Positions 48,800 through 59,040 of a stretch of DNA of 64,000 bases are shown here, in pieces. The stretch spans positions 1,426,001-1,490,000 of the forward strand of contig CP087974.1 of NCBI GenBank assembly GCA_024426085.1. Reading direction: 5' to 3'. Made by a program: the position numbers and the translations under genes. Below the pieces are notes generated by a model. It had not been told where the DNA came from, made no database searches, and saw nothing but the letters and a program-made list of their open reading frames with translations. The DNA comes from Rhizobium sp. RCAM05350. Lineage in GTDB: Bacteria; Pseudomonadota; Alphaproteobacteria; Rhizobiales; Rhizobiaceae. The number at the start of each line of letters is the position of its first letter. Within the stretch, counting starts at the first letter, position 1.

Positions 48800-50491
48800 G
48801 CAGCGAGCGGCTGCGTGTCCTCATCCTCGGTGGCTACGGCACATTCGGCGGCAGGCTGGTGCGGCTGCTGGCCGACGGAACCGCGGCTGACGCTGCTGGT
48901 CGCCGGGCGGTCGCTCGATAAGGCGCGGGCCTTTGTGGAAAGCGTGACCGCCAACGCCGTGCTCGAGCCTGTTGCAATGGATCGCGATGGCGATGCGGAT
49001 GCCATTCTTTCCACATTGAAACCCGATCTCGTCGTCGATGCCTCCGGACCGTTTCAGGATGCCGGTCCCGCTCCCTACCATCTGGTCAAAACCTGTATCG
49101 TGCGCGGCATCTGCTATCTCGACCTTGCCGATGCGACGGCCTTCGTGGTCGGCATTTCCGACCTCGATCAGGCAGCCAGGGAAAACGGCGTCTTCACTCT
49201 CTCAGGCTGCAGCAGCTTTCCCGCCCTCTCCTTTGCGGCCATCGACGCGTTGAAACCGGATTTTGCCAATATCGAGACGATGACAGCCGGCATCGCCCCT
49301 TCGCCCAAGGCCCGCATGGGCCTCAATGTGGTCAAGGCGGTGTCGAGCTATGCCGGCAAGCCGGTGGCGCTCATTCGAGGCGGTAAACCGGCGACAGGCT
49401 ACGGATTGATGGACGGCATCCGCCGCACGATCGCGCCGCCGGGCGGCATTCCGCTGAACAGCCGCCGGTTCGTTCTTGCCGATGCACCGGATCTTGCGCT
49501 CTTGCCGCGCTCCCTGCCCTGCCTGAAATTCACCTTTACCGGCGCCGGAACAGAGCCGCAGATCTTGCAACGACTGCTGGGCCTCTGCGGCTGGCTGGTG
49601 CGGCTGCGGCTGCTCCCTTCCCTTTCACCGTTCGCTTCGATGTTTCATAAGGCATCGCAGCGCTTCGCCTTCGGCGAACATCGCGGCGGCATGTTCGTGG
49701 CTTTGACCGGTCAAGCCGCCGACGGCGGGCCGCTTGCCAAATCCTGGCATCTGGTCGCCGAAGGCGATGATGGTCCCTTCATTCCGGCGATGGCAGCGGA
49801 GGCGATCATTCGCGGCTGGCTTTCGGGACGGAAGCCGGAGCCCGGAGCCCGCCCGATAGCAGGTGAACTGACGCTCGCCGATTTCGAGCCGCTTTTTTCC
49901 CGTTTCGCCATCCGCTCCGGCATCCGCGACGACAGCCTATCTGAGGTGAACACGTCGCTCTACCGGCGTATGCTGGGAAGCGCATGGGCAAACCTGCCGC
50001 CGAGCGTGGCCGCCATGCACGACAGCACCGTCTCCCGAACAGTCGACGGCCGTGCCAAAGTCGAGCGCGGCACCGGATTGCTGGCTCGGCTCACCGCCGC
50101 CGTCATCGGTTTTCCTGCCGACAATCCCGATGCTCCCGTTCGCGTCCGCTTCGACTGCGCCGATGGTCGCGAAACCTGGATCCGCACGTTCGGAACCAAA
50201 TCCTTCCGTAGCGTGCAGTCCGCCGCCACCGGCCGCGATGCCTGCCTGCTGGCCGAGGATTTCGGGCCGTTCCGCGTGCTGATCGCGCTGGTGCCCGACC
50301 ACGGCCGCTTGCGGCTGGAGATCCGCGGCTGGCGTTTTTTCGACCTGCCGCTGCCGCTGTTCCTCGCCCCCGGCGGCGAGACCTTCGAGGAGGAACGGGA
50401 CGGCACCTTCCGCTTTCACGTCGAGATCACCAGTCCGCTGACTGGCCTGATTGTTCGCTACACCGGCTGGCTTCGTCCCGTAACCGGCTAA
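48796..50491 (+). CDS. Saccharopine dehydrogenase-like/DUF4166 protein (one extra base)
   Basis: About 564 residues. A Rossmann start VLILGGYGTFGGRLVRLLAD is followed after a G inserted at 48877-48878 (C|GAA) by EPRLTLLVAGRSLDKARAFV, LVVDASGPFQDAGPAPYHLV and ICYLDLADATAFVVGISDLD, all typical of the saccharopine dehydrogenase NADP domain. The C-terminal ~180 residues (VERGTGLLARLTAAVIGFPA to TSPLTGLIVRYTGWLRPVTG) match DUF4166. It overlaps the DCC gene, so cupin-MBL-DCC-this gene may be one operon. Substrate unknown. Confidence 0.86.
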
Positions 50492-50496
50492 ACCGT

Positions 50497-50592
50497 TCAG
50501 CGCTGCCTGTCAAGCCGTGTGCTGCGCCGGATGCCGTACTGGAAGGTTACGAGCAGGATGGCGTCCATCCAAAGTCTCAGGATCGCATTCAT
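50497..50592 (-). CDS. Possible 31-residue small protein
   Basis: MNAILRLWMDAILLVTFQYG then IRRSTRLDRQR and a stop. It has an AGGACGA ribosome-site-like stretch five bases before the ATG, a hydrophobic central part and a basic tail. It is divergent from the LysR gene at 50696 and convergent with the preceding operon. No homologue recognised; it could be a small membrane peptide or chance. Confidence 0.35.
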   Translation of the reverse strand: MNAILRLWMDAILLVTFQYGIRRSTRLDRQR

Positions 50593-50695
50593 CGTCTTCG
50601 TCCTATTCAAATTCACCGATGCCTGAGTGTGATCCCGCTTGCCGGTTGACGACAAACGAGCTTATTGTCGCCTTCGAATGACTTGAGGTTATGCA

Positions 50696-51595
50696 ATGAA
50701 GCGCGGACGTTTACCCCTGACCGCCCTGCGCAGTTTCGAGGCGGCGGGAAGGCTGGAGAGCTTTACGCTGGCGGCGGAAGAACTGTTCGTCTCGCAAGCC
50801 GCCATCAGCCGGCAGGTGCGCGAACTGGAAGCGCTGCTGGGAACGGCGCTGTTTACCCGACATCACCGCAAGGTGCGTCTGAGTGCCGAAGGGGCGCGGC
50901 TTCTCGAAACCCTGGCCAGCGCCTTCGACACGATCGATGCCCGGCTTGAGGAATTGCGGGCTACCAAGCCGGTGACGCTGCTGACGGTCAATGCCGAGCC
51001 CTGTTTCGCCGGCTGCTGGCTGGTGCCGCATCTGGCGGATTTTCGCACTTTGTATCCTCAGATCGACGTTTCCGTCAGATCTGAATCGAGGCTGGTCGAG
51101 TTTCGCAGCGATACGGCAGAGCTTGCTATCCGCTATAGCACAACGGTGAGCGCCTGGCCGCGCACGCAGGCCCGCCACCTCTGTGATATCACCATGGTGC
51201 CGGCGGTGTCGCCGGAGATGGCCAAGGACGGGACCGCCTTCAACACGCCGGCCGACCTTCTGGCGTATACGCTTCTACATGAGGAAACCCGCGATGTCTG
51301 GGCACGCTGGTTTGCCGCCGCCGGCCTGGCACCGGGGGCAGCGGTGATGCGGGGGCCGATTTTTGCCGATGGATCGCTGACGCTGCAGGCAGCGTTGCGC
51401 GGCCATGGGGTGGCGCTTGTCGATACGGCGCTGACCCGCGACGACCTCGATGCCGGCCGCATCATCCAGCCGTTCGATCTATCGATTCCCCATGGAGCCT
51501 ATTTTCTGGTGGCGCGCGACTTCGACCAGTTGTCGCCGGAGGCCTCAGCCTTAGCCACATGGATCACCGACTGCTTTGCCGGGACATCTGGCTGA
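50696..51595 (+). CDS. LysR-family regulator (GcvA-like)
   Basis: A 299-residue LysR. Helix-turn-helix: FEAAGRLESFTLAAEELFVS then QAAISRQVRELEALLGTALF; linker RHHRKVRLSAEGARLLETLA. Effector domain includes TVNAEPCFAGCWLVPHLADF, TLQAALRGHGVALVDTALTR and a C-terminal GAYFLVARDFDQLSPEASAL, as in GcvA-type regulators. Intact. Convergent with the DUF1499 gene (10 bp). No target identified beyond possible self-control. Confidence 0.9.
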   Translation: MKRGRLPLTALRSFEAAGRLESFTLAAEELFVSQAAISRQVRELEALLGTALFTRHHRKVRLSAEGARLLETLASAFDTIDARLEELRATKPVTLLTVNAEPCFAGCWLVPHLADFRTLYPQIDVSVRSESRLVEFRSDTAELAIRYSTTVSAWPRTQARHLCDITMVPAVSPEMAKDGTAFNTPADLLAYTLLHEETRDVWARWFAAAGLAPGAAVMRGPIFADGSLTLQAALRGHGVALVDTALTRDDLDAGRIIQPFDLSIPHGAYFLVARDFDQLSPEASALATWITDCFAGTSG

Positions 51596-51605
51596 CGGCA
51601 CAGGA

Positions 51606-52514
51606 TCAATCCCCGGCGATCCCCAGCAATTCGGCATCAAGTGCATGCAGGAATTGATTGGCGAAGGCTTCTCCCAGACCGAGGTCATGTCCGCCGTAGC
51701 GGGAAGCCACACGCATATCGACGAAAGTCGTTTCGGCTTCTTCCCTAAGCCTGATCAGCACATCAAAGCGAAAGCCCACGATCAGCGTGCGCCATTCGCC
51801 TTGAAGCAGGATATCGGAGGAGCGTCGGCCCGGCGACATTTCGCCGGGGACGATCTCGGGGCGTGACAGCGGGATCGGCACGTCATCGGGGTCGCTATCG
51901 GCCGGGGCAGCATCCGCGGGCTTGACGGCCATATCTTCAAGATCGGCCTCGGCATTCTCGACACCTTCCTGCGCACCGATGCTGATGCCGGTGTTTTCCG
52001 CGACGATCTTCACACCCTGAAACACGCGGTCGAGCGCGCCATCGTAACGGCGGCCGGTCAGCCCCGGATAGGCGACGATCTGCGCTTCCCGGTCCGCCGG
52101 TGTCACCTCGGATGATCGCTTCAGCCAACCCTGCTGCGCATCCGGCTGCTTGATCCAGGGCGGCGGCGTTACCGTGTCGGTGCTGACATCGTAGATCGCC
52201 GGCTTGGAGAAATATTCGCTGAGCGCAAAGCCGGCGGCAGCGATGGGTACCACCGCGTAGACAAGCGCCACGAACGAGGCAATGCCGCCAACGGCTGCAA
52301 CCTGCCAGAACCGGACGAAACCGACGATCGCAAGCACCACCGCAAGAACCGCCAGGCCTGCCGAGAGGACAACCAGCGCTACGAAATGCGGCGTGACCAG
52401 CGGGCCGATACGATGCGCCAGCAGCGCGCCGATAAACAGACCGAAGGCAAAGCGGGCGATCCGGCGCGCCCAGCGGGCGGCAACAGATGTGGGGCGCTCG
52501 TACTTGATCATCAT
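51606..52514 (-). CDS. DUF1499 membrane protein
   Basis: About 302 residues. N-terminal half has three or four transmembrane helices (FAFGLFIGALLAHRIGPLV, FVALVVLSAGLAVLAVVLAI, QVAAVGGIASFVALVYAVVP). The C-terminal soluble part has YDVSTDTVTPPPWIK and REAQIVAYPGLTGRRYDGAL, and VGFRFDVLIRLREEAETTFV, characteristic of DUF1499. Intact. Membrane-anchored with a cytoplasmic or periplasmic domain; function not established. Confidence 0.85.
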   Translation of the reverse strand: MMIKYERPTSVAARWARRIARFAFGLFIGALLAHRIGPLVTPHFVALVVLSAGLAVLAVVLAIVGFVRFWQVAAVGGIASFVALVYAVVPIAAAGFALSEYFSKPAIYDVSTDTVTPPPWIKQPDAQQGWLKRSSEVTPADREAQIVAYPGLTGRRYDGALDRVFQGVKIVAENTGISIGAQEGVENAEADLEDMAVKPADAAPADSDPDDVPIPLSRPEIVPGEMSPGRRSSDILLQGEWRTLIVGFRFDVLIRLREEAETTFVDMRVASRYGGHDLGLGEAFANQFLHALDAELLGIAGD

Positions 52515-52820
52515 CTGGCAGAATCATTCCCTTGGCCCGGACACGGCAACCATATCTCCTGTTTAGAGCATGATGGCGAAAGCTGTGAAGTGATTTTCGC
52601 CGAGATCACGATGGAGCCCGTGGATACGGCCGGACAAGGCGGAGAATATCTTCGATTGCTAACATGCCGCAAATTCGCCATTCTCCTTGATCATGTCTTA
52701 ACGACGGGGATCAGCCGTGTTTCCCGGTTCATGCGGTGTTGGACCGGTTTGCACACACACCAGTATTTGAAGGTGCACAGGAAAGGCGTGTCTTTCCTGT
52801 GGCTTGAAAGGAGAGTGAGC
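52515..52820. other. 306-bp region with a partial rhizobial repeat
   Basis: At 52564-52604 the sequence TAGAGCATGATGGCGAAAGC and the following GTGAAGTGATTTTCGCCGAG resemble half of a palindromic element (AGAGCATGA...CGAAAA...TTTTCGG) abundant in rhizobia. The rest is the AT-richer leader of the next gene. No further gene recognised. Confidence 0.5.
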
Positions 52821-53210
52821 ATGCTATCATCCGAAATGAACGCGCCGGAAGCGGCGACGCAAACGCTGGTGCCGGCGTCCGATACCGGCCTGACCATGGA
52901 ACTCCTCGAACTCGAACTGTCGCTCGACGGCTTCACGACCGGCCCGGACGGCTTTGCCGCCCATGTCCGCTCGGCCGCCGCCGCCATCGACGGCGCACTC
53001 CTGTTCGAACTGCCGGCATCCGGTCTTGTCGCTGATTGCGATCGTATTGCGGTTCTGCGCATTCCCACGGACGGCAGCACGGCGATGGCAACGATCTTTG
53101 CCTGCCTGGCAGCCGGCGGCAACACGATCCGCATCGAGACGCCCGACGAGACCACGGAAGGCTTGAAGAATTTCGCCGAAGCCTTTGTGGATGTGTTGCA
53201 GCGTATCTGA
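52821..53210 (+). CDS. Conserved hypothetical protein
   Basis: About 129 residues starting MLSSEMNAPEAATQTLVPAS with AAAGGAGAG upstream. It contains MELLELELSLDGFTTGPDGF, RSAAAAIDGALLFELPASGL and a helical end TTEGLKNFAEAFVDVLQRI. No family recognised. Intact and cytoplasmic. It may pair with the lipoprotein gene just downstream (39 bp). Confidence 0.7.
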   Translation: MLSSEMNAPEAATQTLVPASDTGLTMELLELELSLDGFTTGPDGFAAHVRSAAAAIDGALLFELPASGLVADCDRIAVLRIPTDGSTAMATIFACLAAGGNTIRIETPDETTEGLKNFAEAFVDVLQRI

Positions 53211-53249
53211 TAGATAGATTGAAATCTGCAATCGTTTCAAGGTCTCAGC

Positions 53250-53501
53250 ATGCCTATCCGGAAGCTCCTGTCGCTTGTCGCCCTTGGCGCAATCCTTGGC
53301 GGTTGTACCACCATGACACCGCAAGAGCGCCGTTCCGCTGACGAGAAAACCTGCCTGTCCTATGGTTTTCGCCGCAATACCGATGCCCTCGCCACTTGCC
53401 TGCAGCGTATCGATCTCGATCGCCGCGCCGAGTCACGCTCGCTGAGATATGACAGCGACCCGATGCTCTGGGGCTGGAACCGGCCTGTCATCGTCCGGTA
53501 A
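53250..53501 (+). CDS. Small lipoprotein
   Basis: An 83-residue protein, MPIRKLLSLVALGAILGGCTTM, with a lipobox LGGC, then QERRSADEKTCLSYGFRRNT and ATCLQRIDLDRRAESRSLRY. Two further Cys could form a disulfide in the periplasm. Intact. Not assigned to a named family. Confidence 0.8.
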   Translation: MPIRKLLSLVALGAILGGCTTMTPQERRSADEKTCLSYGFRRNTDALATCLQRIDLDRRAESRSLRYDSDPMLWGWNRPVIVR

Positions 53502-53617
53502 CGGCGTAGCGCCTCGCAAGAAAATTCCTGATTCGGCGCCAAATGGCGCAGGCTTTTGCTTTGGCAAAGGCGATTGCCGCCTATGATGGGTGCGACAACG
53601 ACCGGGAGATTTTTTTC

Positions 53618-54461
53618 ATGAAAGCCATGCTGAAAATACTTTGCGCCCTCTTCCTTCTTTCCGCCGTACCGGCCTTGGCCTGCCGAGCGATGGCAGGAAC
53701 TGCCTGACCCTGCGCCAATGCCGAAGGCCGATAAAACCGGCACGGCACCGGTCAACGGCATCAACATGTATTACGCCGTCTACGGCTCCGGCCCGCCGGT
53801 TCTCCTGATCCATGGCGGCCTCGGCTATGCCGATGTCTGGGGAGCGCAAGTGGCCGATCTCTCCAGGGATCACACCGTCATCGTTGCCGAAAGCCGTGGC
53901 CATGGACGCACGACCCGCAATGCCGATGCCTATAGCTACGATCTGATGTCGGCGGATTACCTAGCGCTGCTCGACTACCTGAAGATCGACAAGACGGCAA
54001 TTGTCGGCTGGAGCGACGGCGGCATCATCGGCCTCGACATCGCCATCCATCACCCGGAGCGCCTGACCAGACTGTTTGCCCACGCGGCCAATTCAAAGAT
54101 CGACGGGTTGATCCCGACCGTGATGGAAAACAAGACCTTCGCCGCCTACATCGAAAAGGCCGGCGAGGTTTACAAGAAGATTTCGCCGACACCGACCGAA
54201 TACGACGCCTTCGTCACCCAGATCAGCGGCATGTGGGCAAGCCAGCCCAACTGGAGCGACGATGACCTGAAGACGATCACCACGCCAACGGCCATCGTTG
54301 TCGGCGACCACGACGAGGCGATCAGCCGCGAGCATACCGATTATCTGGCAAAGACCATCCCCGGCGCTGAACTGATCATCCTCAAGGATGCCAGCCATTT
54401 CGCCATGCTGCAGGACCCGGAAGGGTACAACAAGGCTGTGCGGGATTTCATCGACAAATAG
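53618..54461 (+). CDS. Secreted alpha/beta hydrolase (one extra base)
   Basis: About 280 residues. The signal peptide MKAMLKILCALFLLSAVPAL runs to AL-ASER after removing a T at 53691 inside GCC|GCC; corrected reading continues ERWQELPDPAPMPKADKTG. The hydrolase core is GPPVLLIHGGLGYADVWGAQ (oxyanion hole), nucleophile elbow AIVGWSDGGIIGLDIAIHHP (Ser), acid IVVGDHDEAISREHT and catalytic His DASHFAMLQDPEGYN. Probably periplasmic; substrate unknown. Confidence 0.87.
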
Positions 54462-54515
54462 GGAAACAAATTCGTCCGGCAAAGCGCTGTTCTTTGCCGG
54501 ACCAGTGAGCCACCC

Positions 54516-57182
54516 TCACCCCTTGCCGTTGATGGCCGCCTGGGCGGCCGCCAGCCTTGCGATCGGCACGCGGAAGGGGGAGCAGGAGACGTAGTCGAGG
54601 CCGGTTTCCTCGCAGAAGCGGATGGAGGCCGGGTCGCCGCCATGTTCGCCGCAAATGCCGAGCTTCAAGCCGTTCTTGGTGCGGCGGCCGCGTTCGGCGG
54701 CGATCTGAATCAGTTCGCCGACACCATCGAAATCGAGCGAGACGAGACGGATCCTTCTCGACGATGCCCTTCTGGATATAGGTATTGAGGAACTGGGCGG
54801 CGTCGTCGCGGGAAATGCCGAAGGTGGTCTGCGTCAGGTCGTTGGTGCCGAAGGAGAAGAAATCGGCGCTTTCGGCAATGACATGGGCGCGAAGGGCGGC
54901 GCGCGGCAGTTCGATCATCGTCCCGACGAGATATTCGATCTCGATGCCGGATTCGCCGATGACCTCCTTCGCCACCGCATCGATGCAGGCCTTGACGTAA
55001 TCCAGCTCGGATTTGAGCCCGACCAGCGGCACCATGATTTCCGGCACGACCGGCGCGCCGGTTTCGCGGGCGGCCTCGACCGCCGCCTCGAATATGGCTC
55101 GGGCCTGCATCTCGGCGATCTCCGGATGGGAAATCGCCAGCCGGCAGCCGCGATGGCCGAGCATTGGGTTGAACTCGTGCAGTTCATCGACACGCTGGCG
55201 CAGTTCCGCCGGCTTCATGCCGAGAACCGCTGCAACATCGTCGATCTCCTCATCGGTCTTCGGCAGGAATTCGTGCAGCGGCGGATCGAGCAGGCGGATG
55301 GTCACCGGCAGGCCGTGCATGATCGAGAACAGTTCGGTGAAGTCCGAGCGCTGCATCGGCAAAAGCTTGGCGAGCGACACCCGCCGCCCGGCCTCATCGG
55401 CCGCAAGGATCATTTCGCGCATGACATTGATGCGCTCGCCCTCGAAGAACATATGCTCGGTGCGGCAGAGGCCGATCCCTTCAGCGCCGAAGGAGCGGGC
55501 TGCCCGCGCATCGGCCGGGGTCTCGGCGTTGGTGCGTACCGTCATGCGGCGGCTGGCATCGGCCCAGGCCATGATCTTGCCGAAGTCGCCGGACAGTTCC
55601 GGCTGCAGCATCGGAATTTCGCCCTTCAGCACTTGGCCGGACGAGCCGTCGATGGTGATCACCTCGCCCTTGGTCAGCGTCATACCGGCGGCAATCAAAA
55701 GTTCGTTGCGGGTATCGACGCGCAGATTGCCGGCGCCGGAGACGCAGGGAATGCCCATGCCACGAGCGACCACAGCCGCATGGCTGGTCATGCTGCCGCG
55801 GCACGTCAGAATGCCTTCGGCCGCATGCATGCCGTGAATGTCTTCCGGGCTGGTTTCGACACGCACCAGAATGACCTTGCGGCCTTCCTTTTCGGCCAGT
55901 ACGGCCTCTTCCGAGGTAAAGACGATTTCGCCCGTGGCAGCCCCCGGAGAGGCCGGCAGGCCGGAGCCGATAATGTCGCGGCGGGCGCGCGGGTCGATGG
56001 TCGGGTGCAGCAGCTGGTCGAGCGAGGCCGGATCGATGCGGCTGACGGCCTGGTCTTTGGTGATCGTGCGGGCCTCGGCCATGTCGACAGCGATTCTGAG
56101 CGCCGCCTTGGCTGTACGCTTGCCGGACCGGGTCTGCAGCATCCAGAGTTTTCCACGCTCGATGGTAAATTCGAGGTCCTGCATGTCGCGGTAATGGCCT
56201 TCCAGCCGATTGCAGATCGCCTGGAATTCCTCGAAGGCCTCCGGCATCAGCTTTTCCAGCGACGGCTTGTCGGAACCGGAGGCGATGCGGGCGGCCTCCG
56301 TGATGTTCTGCGGCGTGCGGATGCCGGCAACGACATCCTCGCCCTGTGCATTGACGAGGAATTCGCCGTAGAGCTCGTTCTCGCCGGTCGAGGGATTGCG
56401 GGTGAAGGCAACACCGGTGGCGGACGTATTGCCGAGATTGCCGAACACCATGGCCTGCACGTTGACGGCAGTGCCCCAGGCTGCGGGAATATTGTGCAGA
56501 TGGCGATAGGTGATGGCGCGCGGATTCATCCAGCTGGCAAAGACGGCACCGATCGCCCCCCAGAGCTGGACTTCCGGATCCTGCGGGAAGGCTTCTCCGA
56601 ATTCTTCCTCGATCACCCGCTTGTAGAGCGAGATGATATGCTGCCATTCGACGGCGGAAATCTCGGTATCCTGCTCATGACCGAGACGGCCCTTTTCGTC
56701 TTCGAGGATTTCCTCGAAAACCTCATGGTCGAGGCCCATCACGACATCGGCATACATCTGGATGAAGCGGCGGTAGCTATCCCAGGCAAATCGCGCATCG
56801 CCCGCATCATGACCGAGCGCCTGAACGGTGCTGTCGTTGAGACCGAGATTGAGCACAGTATCCATCATCCCCGGCATCGAGGCGCGGGCGCCGGAGCGGA
56901 CGGACAGGAGCAGAGGACGCTGCGTGTCGCCAAAGATACGGCCGGTGATCGACTGCATTTTCTCGATGCCGGCCGATACCTGTGCCTTCAAATCCTCGGG
57001 AATGCTGCGGCCATCGGCATAGTAGCGGCCGCAGGCCTCGGTGATAATCGTCAGGCCGGGCGGGACCGGCAGGCCGAGATTGCACATCTCCGCCAGGTTG
57101 GCCCCCTTGCCGCCAAGAAGATCACGATCACCCGCATTTCCCTCGGCTTCTCCCCGCCAAAGGTATAAACCCACTTTGTCAT
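54516..57182 (-). CDS. ppdK: Pyruvate phosphate dikinase PpdK (two indels)
   Basis: Interconverts pyruvate and phosphoenolpyruvate with ATP/AMP and phosphate. About 888 residues. N-terminal [20 protein letters not shown] is the ATP-grasp part; catalytic His in [20 protein letters not shown]/pyruvate barrel in PILxE-like [20 protein letters not shown] and the active Cys in [18 protein letters not shown] lost at 57152-57155 separates the start [11 protein letters not shown] from [18 protein letters not shown], and an extra base near 54745 shifts the last ~70 residues ([19 protein letters not shown]). The start ATG is at 57182. In rhizobia the enzyme has a role in gluconeogenesis from C4 acids. 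Confidence 0.93.
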
Positions 57183-57315
57183 GCTCATTCTCCACCCAAA
57201 CGGCTCCCACCGAACGCTACAGTATCCTTTTCGGCATTAAAATGCATCGGTGGCGGAATTTTGCTGCGTTGCAGCAAAATAGTGACGAAACCTGTCATAA
57301 AAGATGAAGGCCGGC

Positions 57316-58939
57316 TCAAGCGGCGGTGCGGCTGCGGCGCCAGGTGCTCTTGCCGGAGGCCTTCGCCTGATAGAGGGCGGTATCGGCGGCGCTCATCAGC
57401 TCGTCGGGATCAAAGCCATTCTCGGGTGCCACTGCGATGCCGATGCTGACGCTGATGCCGATCTGGCGGTTTGCGATGCCGAAGGGTTTTCCTAAAGCCA
57501 GAATGCAACGGTCGGCGATGTCGGCCACCCTTGCGGTGGACGCATGCTGCAGAATGGCGAATTCATCGCCACCGAGCCTTGCCACAAGATCGCCATTCAG
57601 CAGAACGGATTTCAACCGCTCGGCAACCTGTTTCAGCAGCATGTCGCCGGCGGCATGACCAAAAGTGTCGTTGACCGGCTTAAAGCCGTCGAGGTCAAGG
57701 TAGTGCACCGCCAATTCTTCCCCGTCACGCGCTGCCCTCACCAATGCGGATCTCGAGCTTCTGGCGAAACTGCATGCGGTTCGGCAGACCCGTCAGCGGA
57801 TCGTGATGAGCCAGATGGGTGGCATGCGCCTCGGCGCGGATGCGGTCACTGACATCGGCGATCGTCAGAAGCAGCCGCCGCGATGGCCCCTCGTGGATGA
57901 TACGCACGTAGATCAGCACATGGTGTTCCGCGCCATCTGCCGCTTTCTGGTGCCAGACGGTCCGCGCCTCGCAATCTCCCTCAAGCCCTCGCAATGTCGT
58001 GCCGAGCCGCTCGCTCTCGCCCGGTGCATGAAAATCAGTAACGCGTTTTTGCCGCATCGCCTCTGGCGCAAAACCATAGAGCGTCACTGCCGCGTTGTTC
58101 GCCGCAAGGATATCCAAGGTCACAGCATCGCAGACCATCATCGGCATCGGATTGGCGTCGAACAGAAGCCGGAACGATTCTTCGCGGCGCTTGAGATCGG
58201 TGATATCGATGCGCATACCGATGGCACTGCCGTCCGGCGTGCGGCGATCGTCGTGGCGAAGCCAGCGTCCGTCCCGCAGCATCTGCTCCTCCTGCGAAAC
58301 CGGAAGCCTGTGCCGTTTCATCCGCTCCTCGATCCAGTGGTCCGGATCCGTGACCAATTCGGGCATATCTCCACTGGCCAGGCTGATCTCCAGTATCTCC
58401 CGGAAGGGAATGCCTGGGCGCAGATGATCGGCGATTTCCGGATAGAGCGCCGCATATTTCTCGTTCCAGAGAATGTAGCGATCCTCCGCATCGAAGACGC
58501 AGGCGGCTTGCGGCAGCATGTCGATGAAGAATCCGAGACGCTGATGTGCGGCTCTCGCTTCCAGCAACGCCTCGTCGCTCTGCCGTTCAAGCTCAAGCCG
58601 CATCGATTCCAGCGACCGTTCATCGATGAGATCGCGGATGACAACACCCGTCAAAGCATCGCCAAACCGCACCAACGAGAGTTCGACGGGAATGACGCTG
58701 CCATCGCCACGCAGCAGCAAAGTCTCGCGGCGGAAGGATTTGGCGGAGGCGTTCGAGACAGTGTGCCATTCCGGCAGAAGACGAGACACCGGCGTCCGCG
58801 CAAGAGCAGAGCCTGCGCCGGACATCGCCCTCACCGTTTCATTGGCAAAGACGATGATCCCGCCCGCATTCACGCACAGGGACGCCACGGGAACGGCCCC
58901 CAGCAGCATCAATGCATCTGCGCCCGTGAAATCCGCCAA
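57316..58939 (-). CDS. PAS-GGDEF diguanylate cyclase (one extra base)
   Basis: About 540 residues. N-terminal PAS-like domain (LMLLGAVPVASLCVNAGGII), then further PAS-type segments (LLFDANPMPMMVCDAVTLDI, HEGPSRRLLLTIADVSDRIR) and GGDEF (HHDPLTGLPNRMQFRQKLEI, LARLGGDEFAILQ intact, ISVSIGIAVAPENGFDPD). An extra base in the run at 57735-57737 separates LEIRIGE from AARDGEELAVHYLDLDGFKP; the natural end is at 57316. A soluble or peripheral sensor synthase is likely; its ligand is unknown. Confidence 0.88.
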
Positions 58940-59040
58940 GTTTCATACCCTCCGGCGACCCGACGTCGCCTTTCAAAGGCTGTCGGCGAAAGTGTGCGCC
59001 GAGATATGAAAGATTCCCTTACCGAAACCCTTAGACTGCT

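Noticed and set aside
54883-57168. A 761-codon open frame on the plus strand
   Set aside because: It is the antisense shadow of ppdK, whose protein motifs are unmistakable on the minus strand; the plus frame has low-complexity, Arg/His-rich composition and no recognisable domain.
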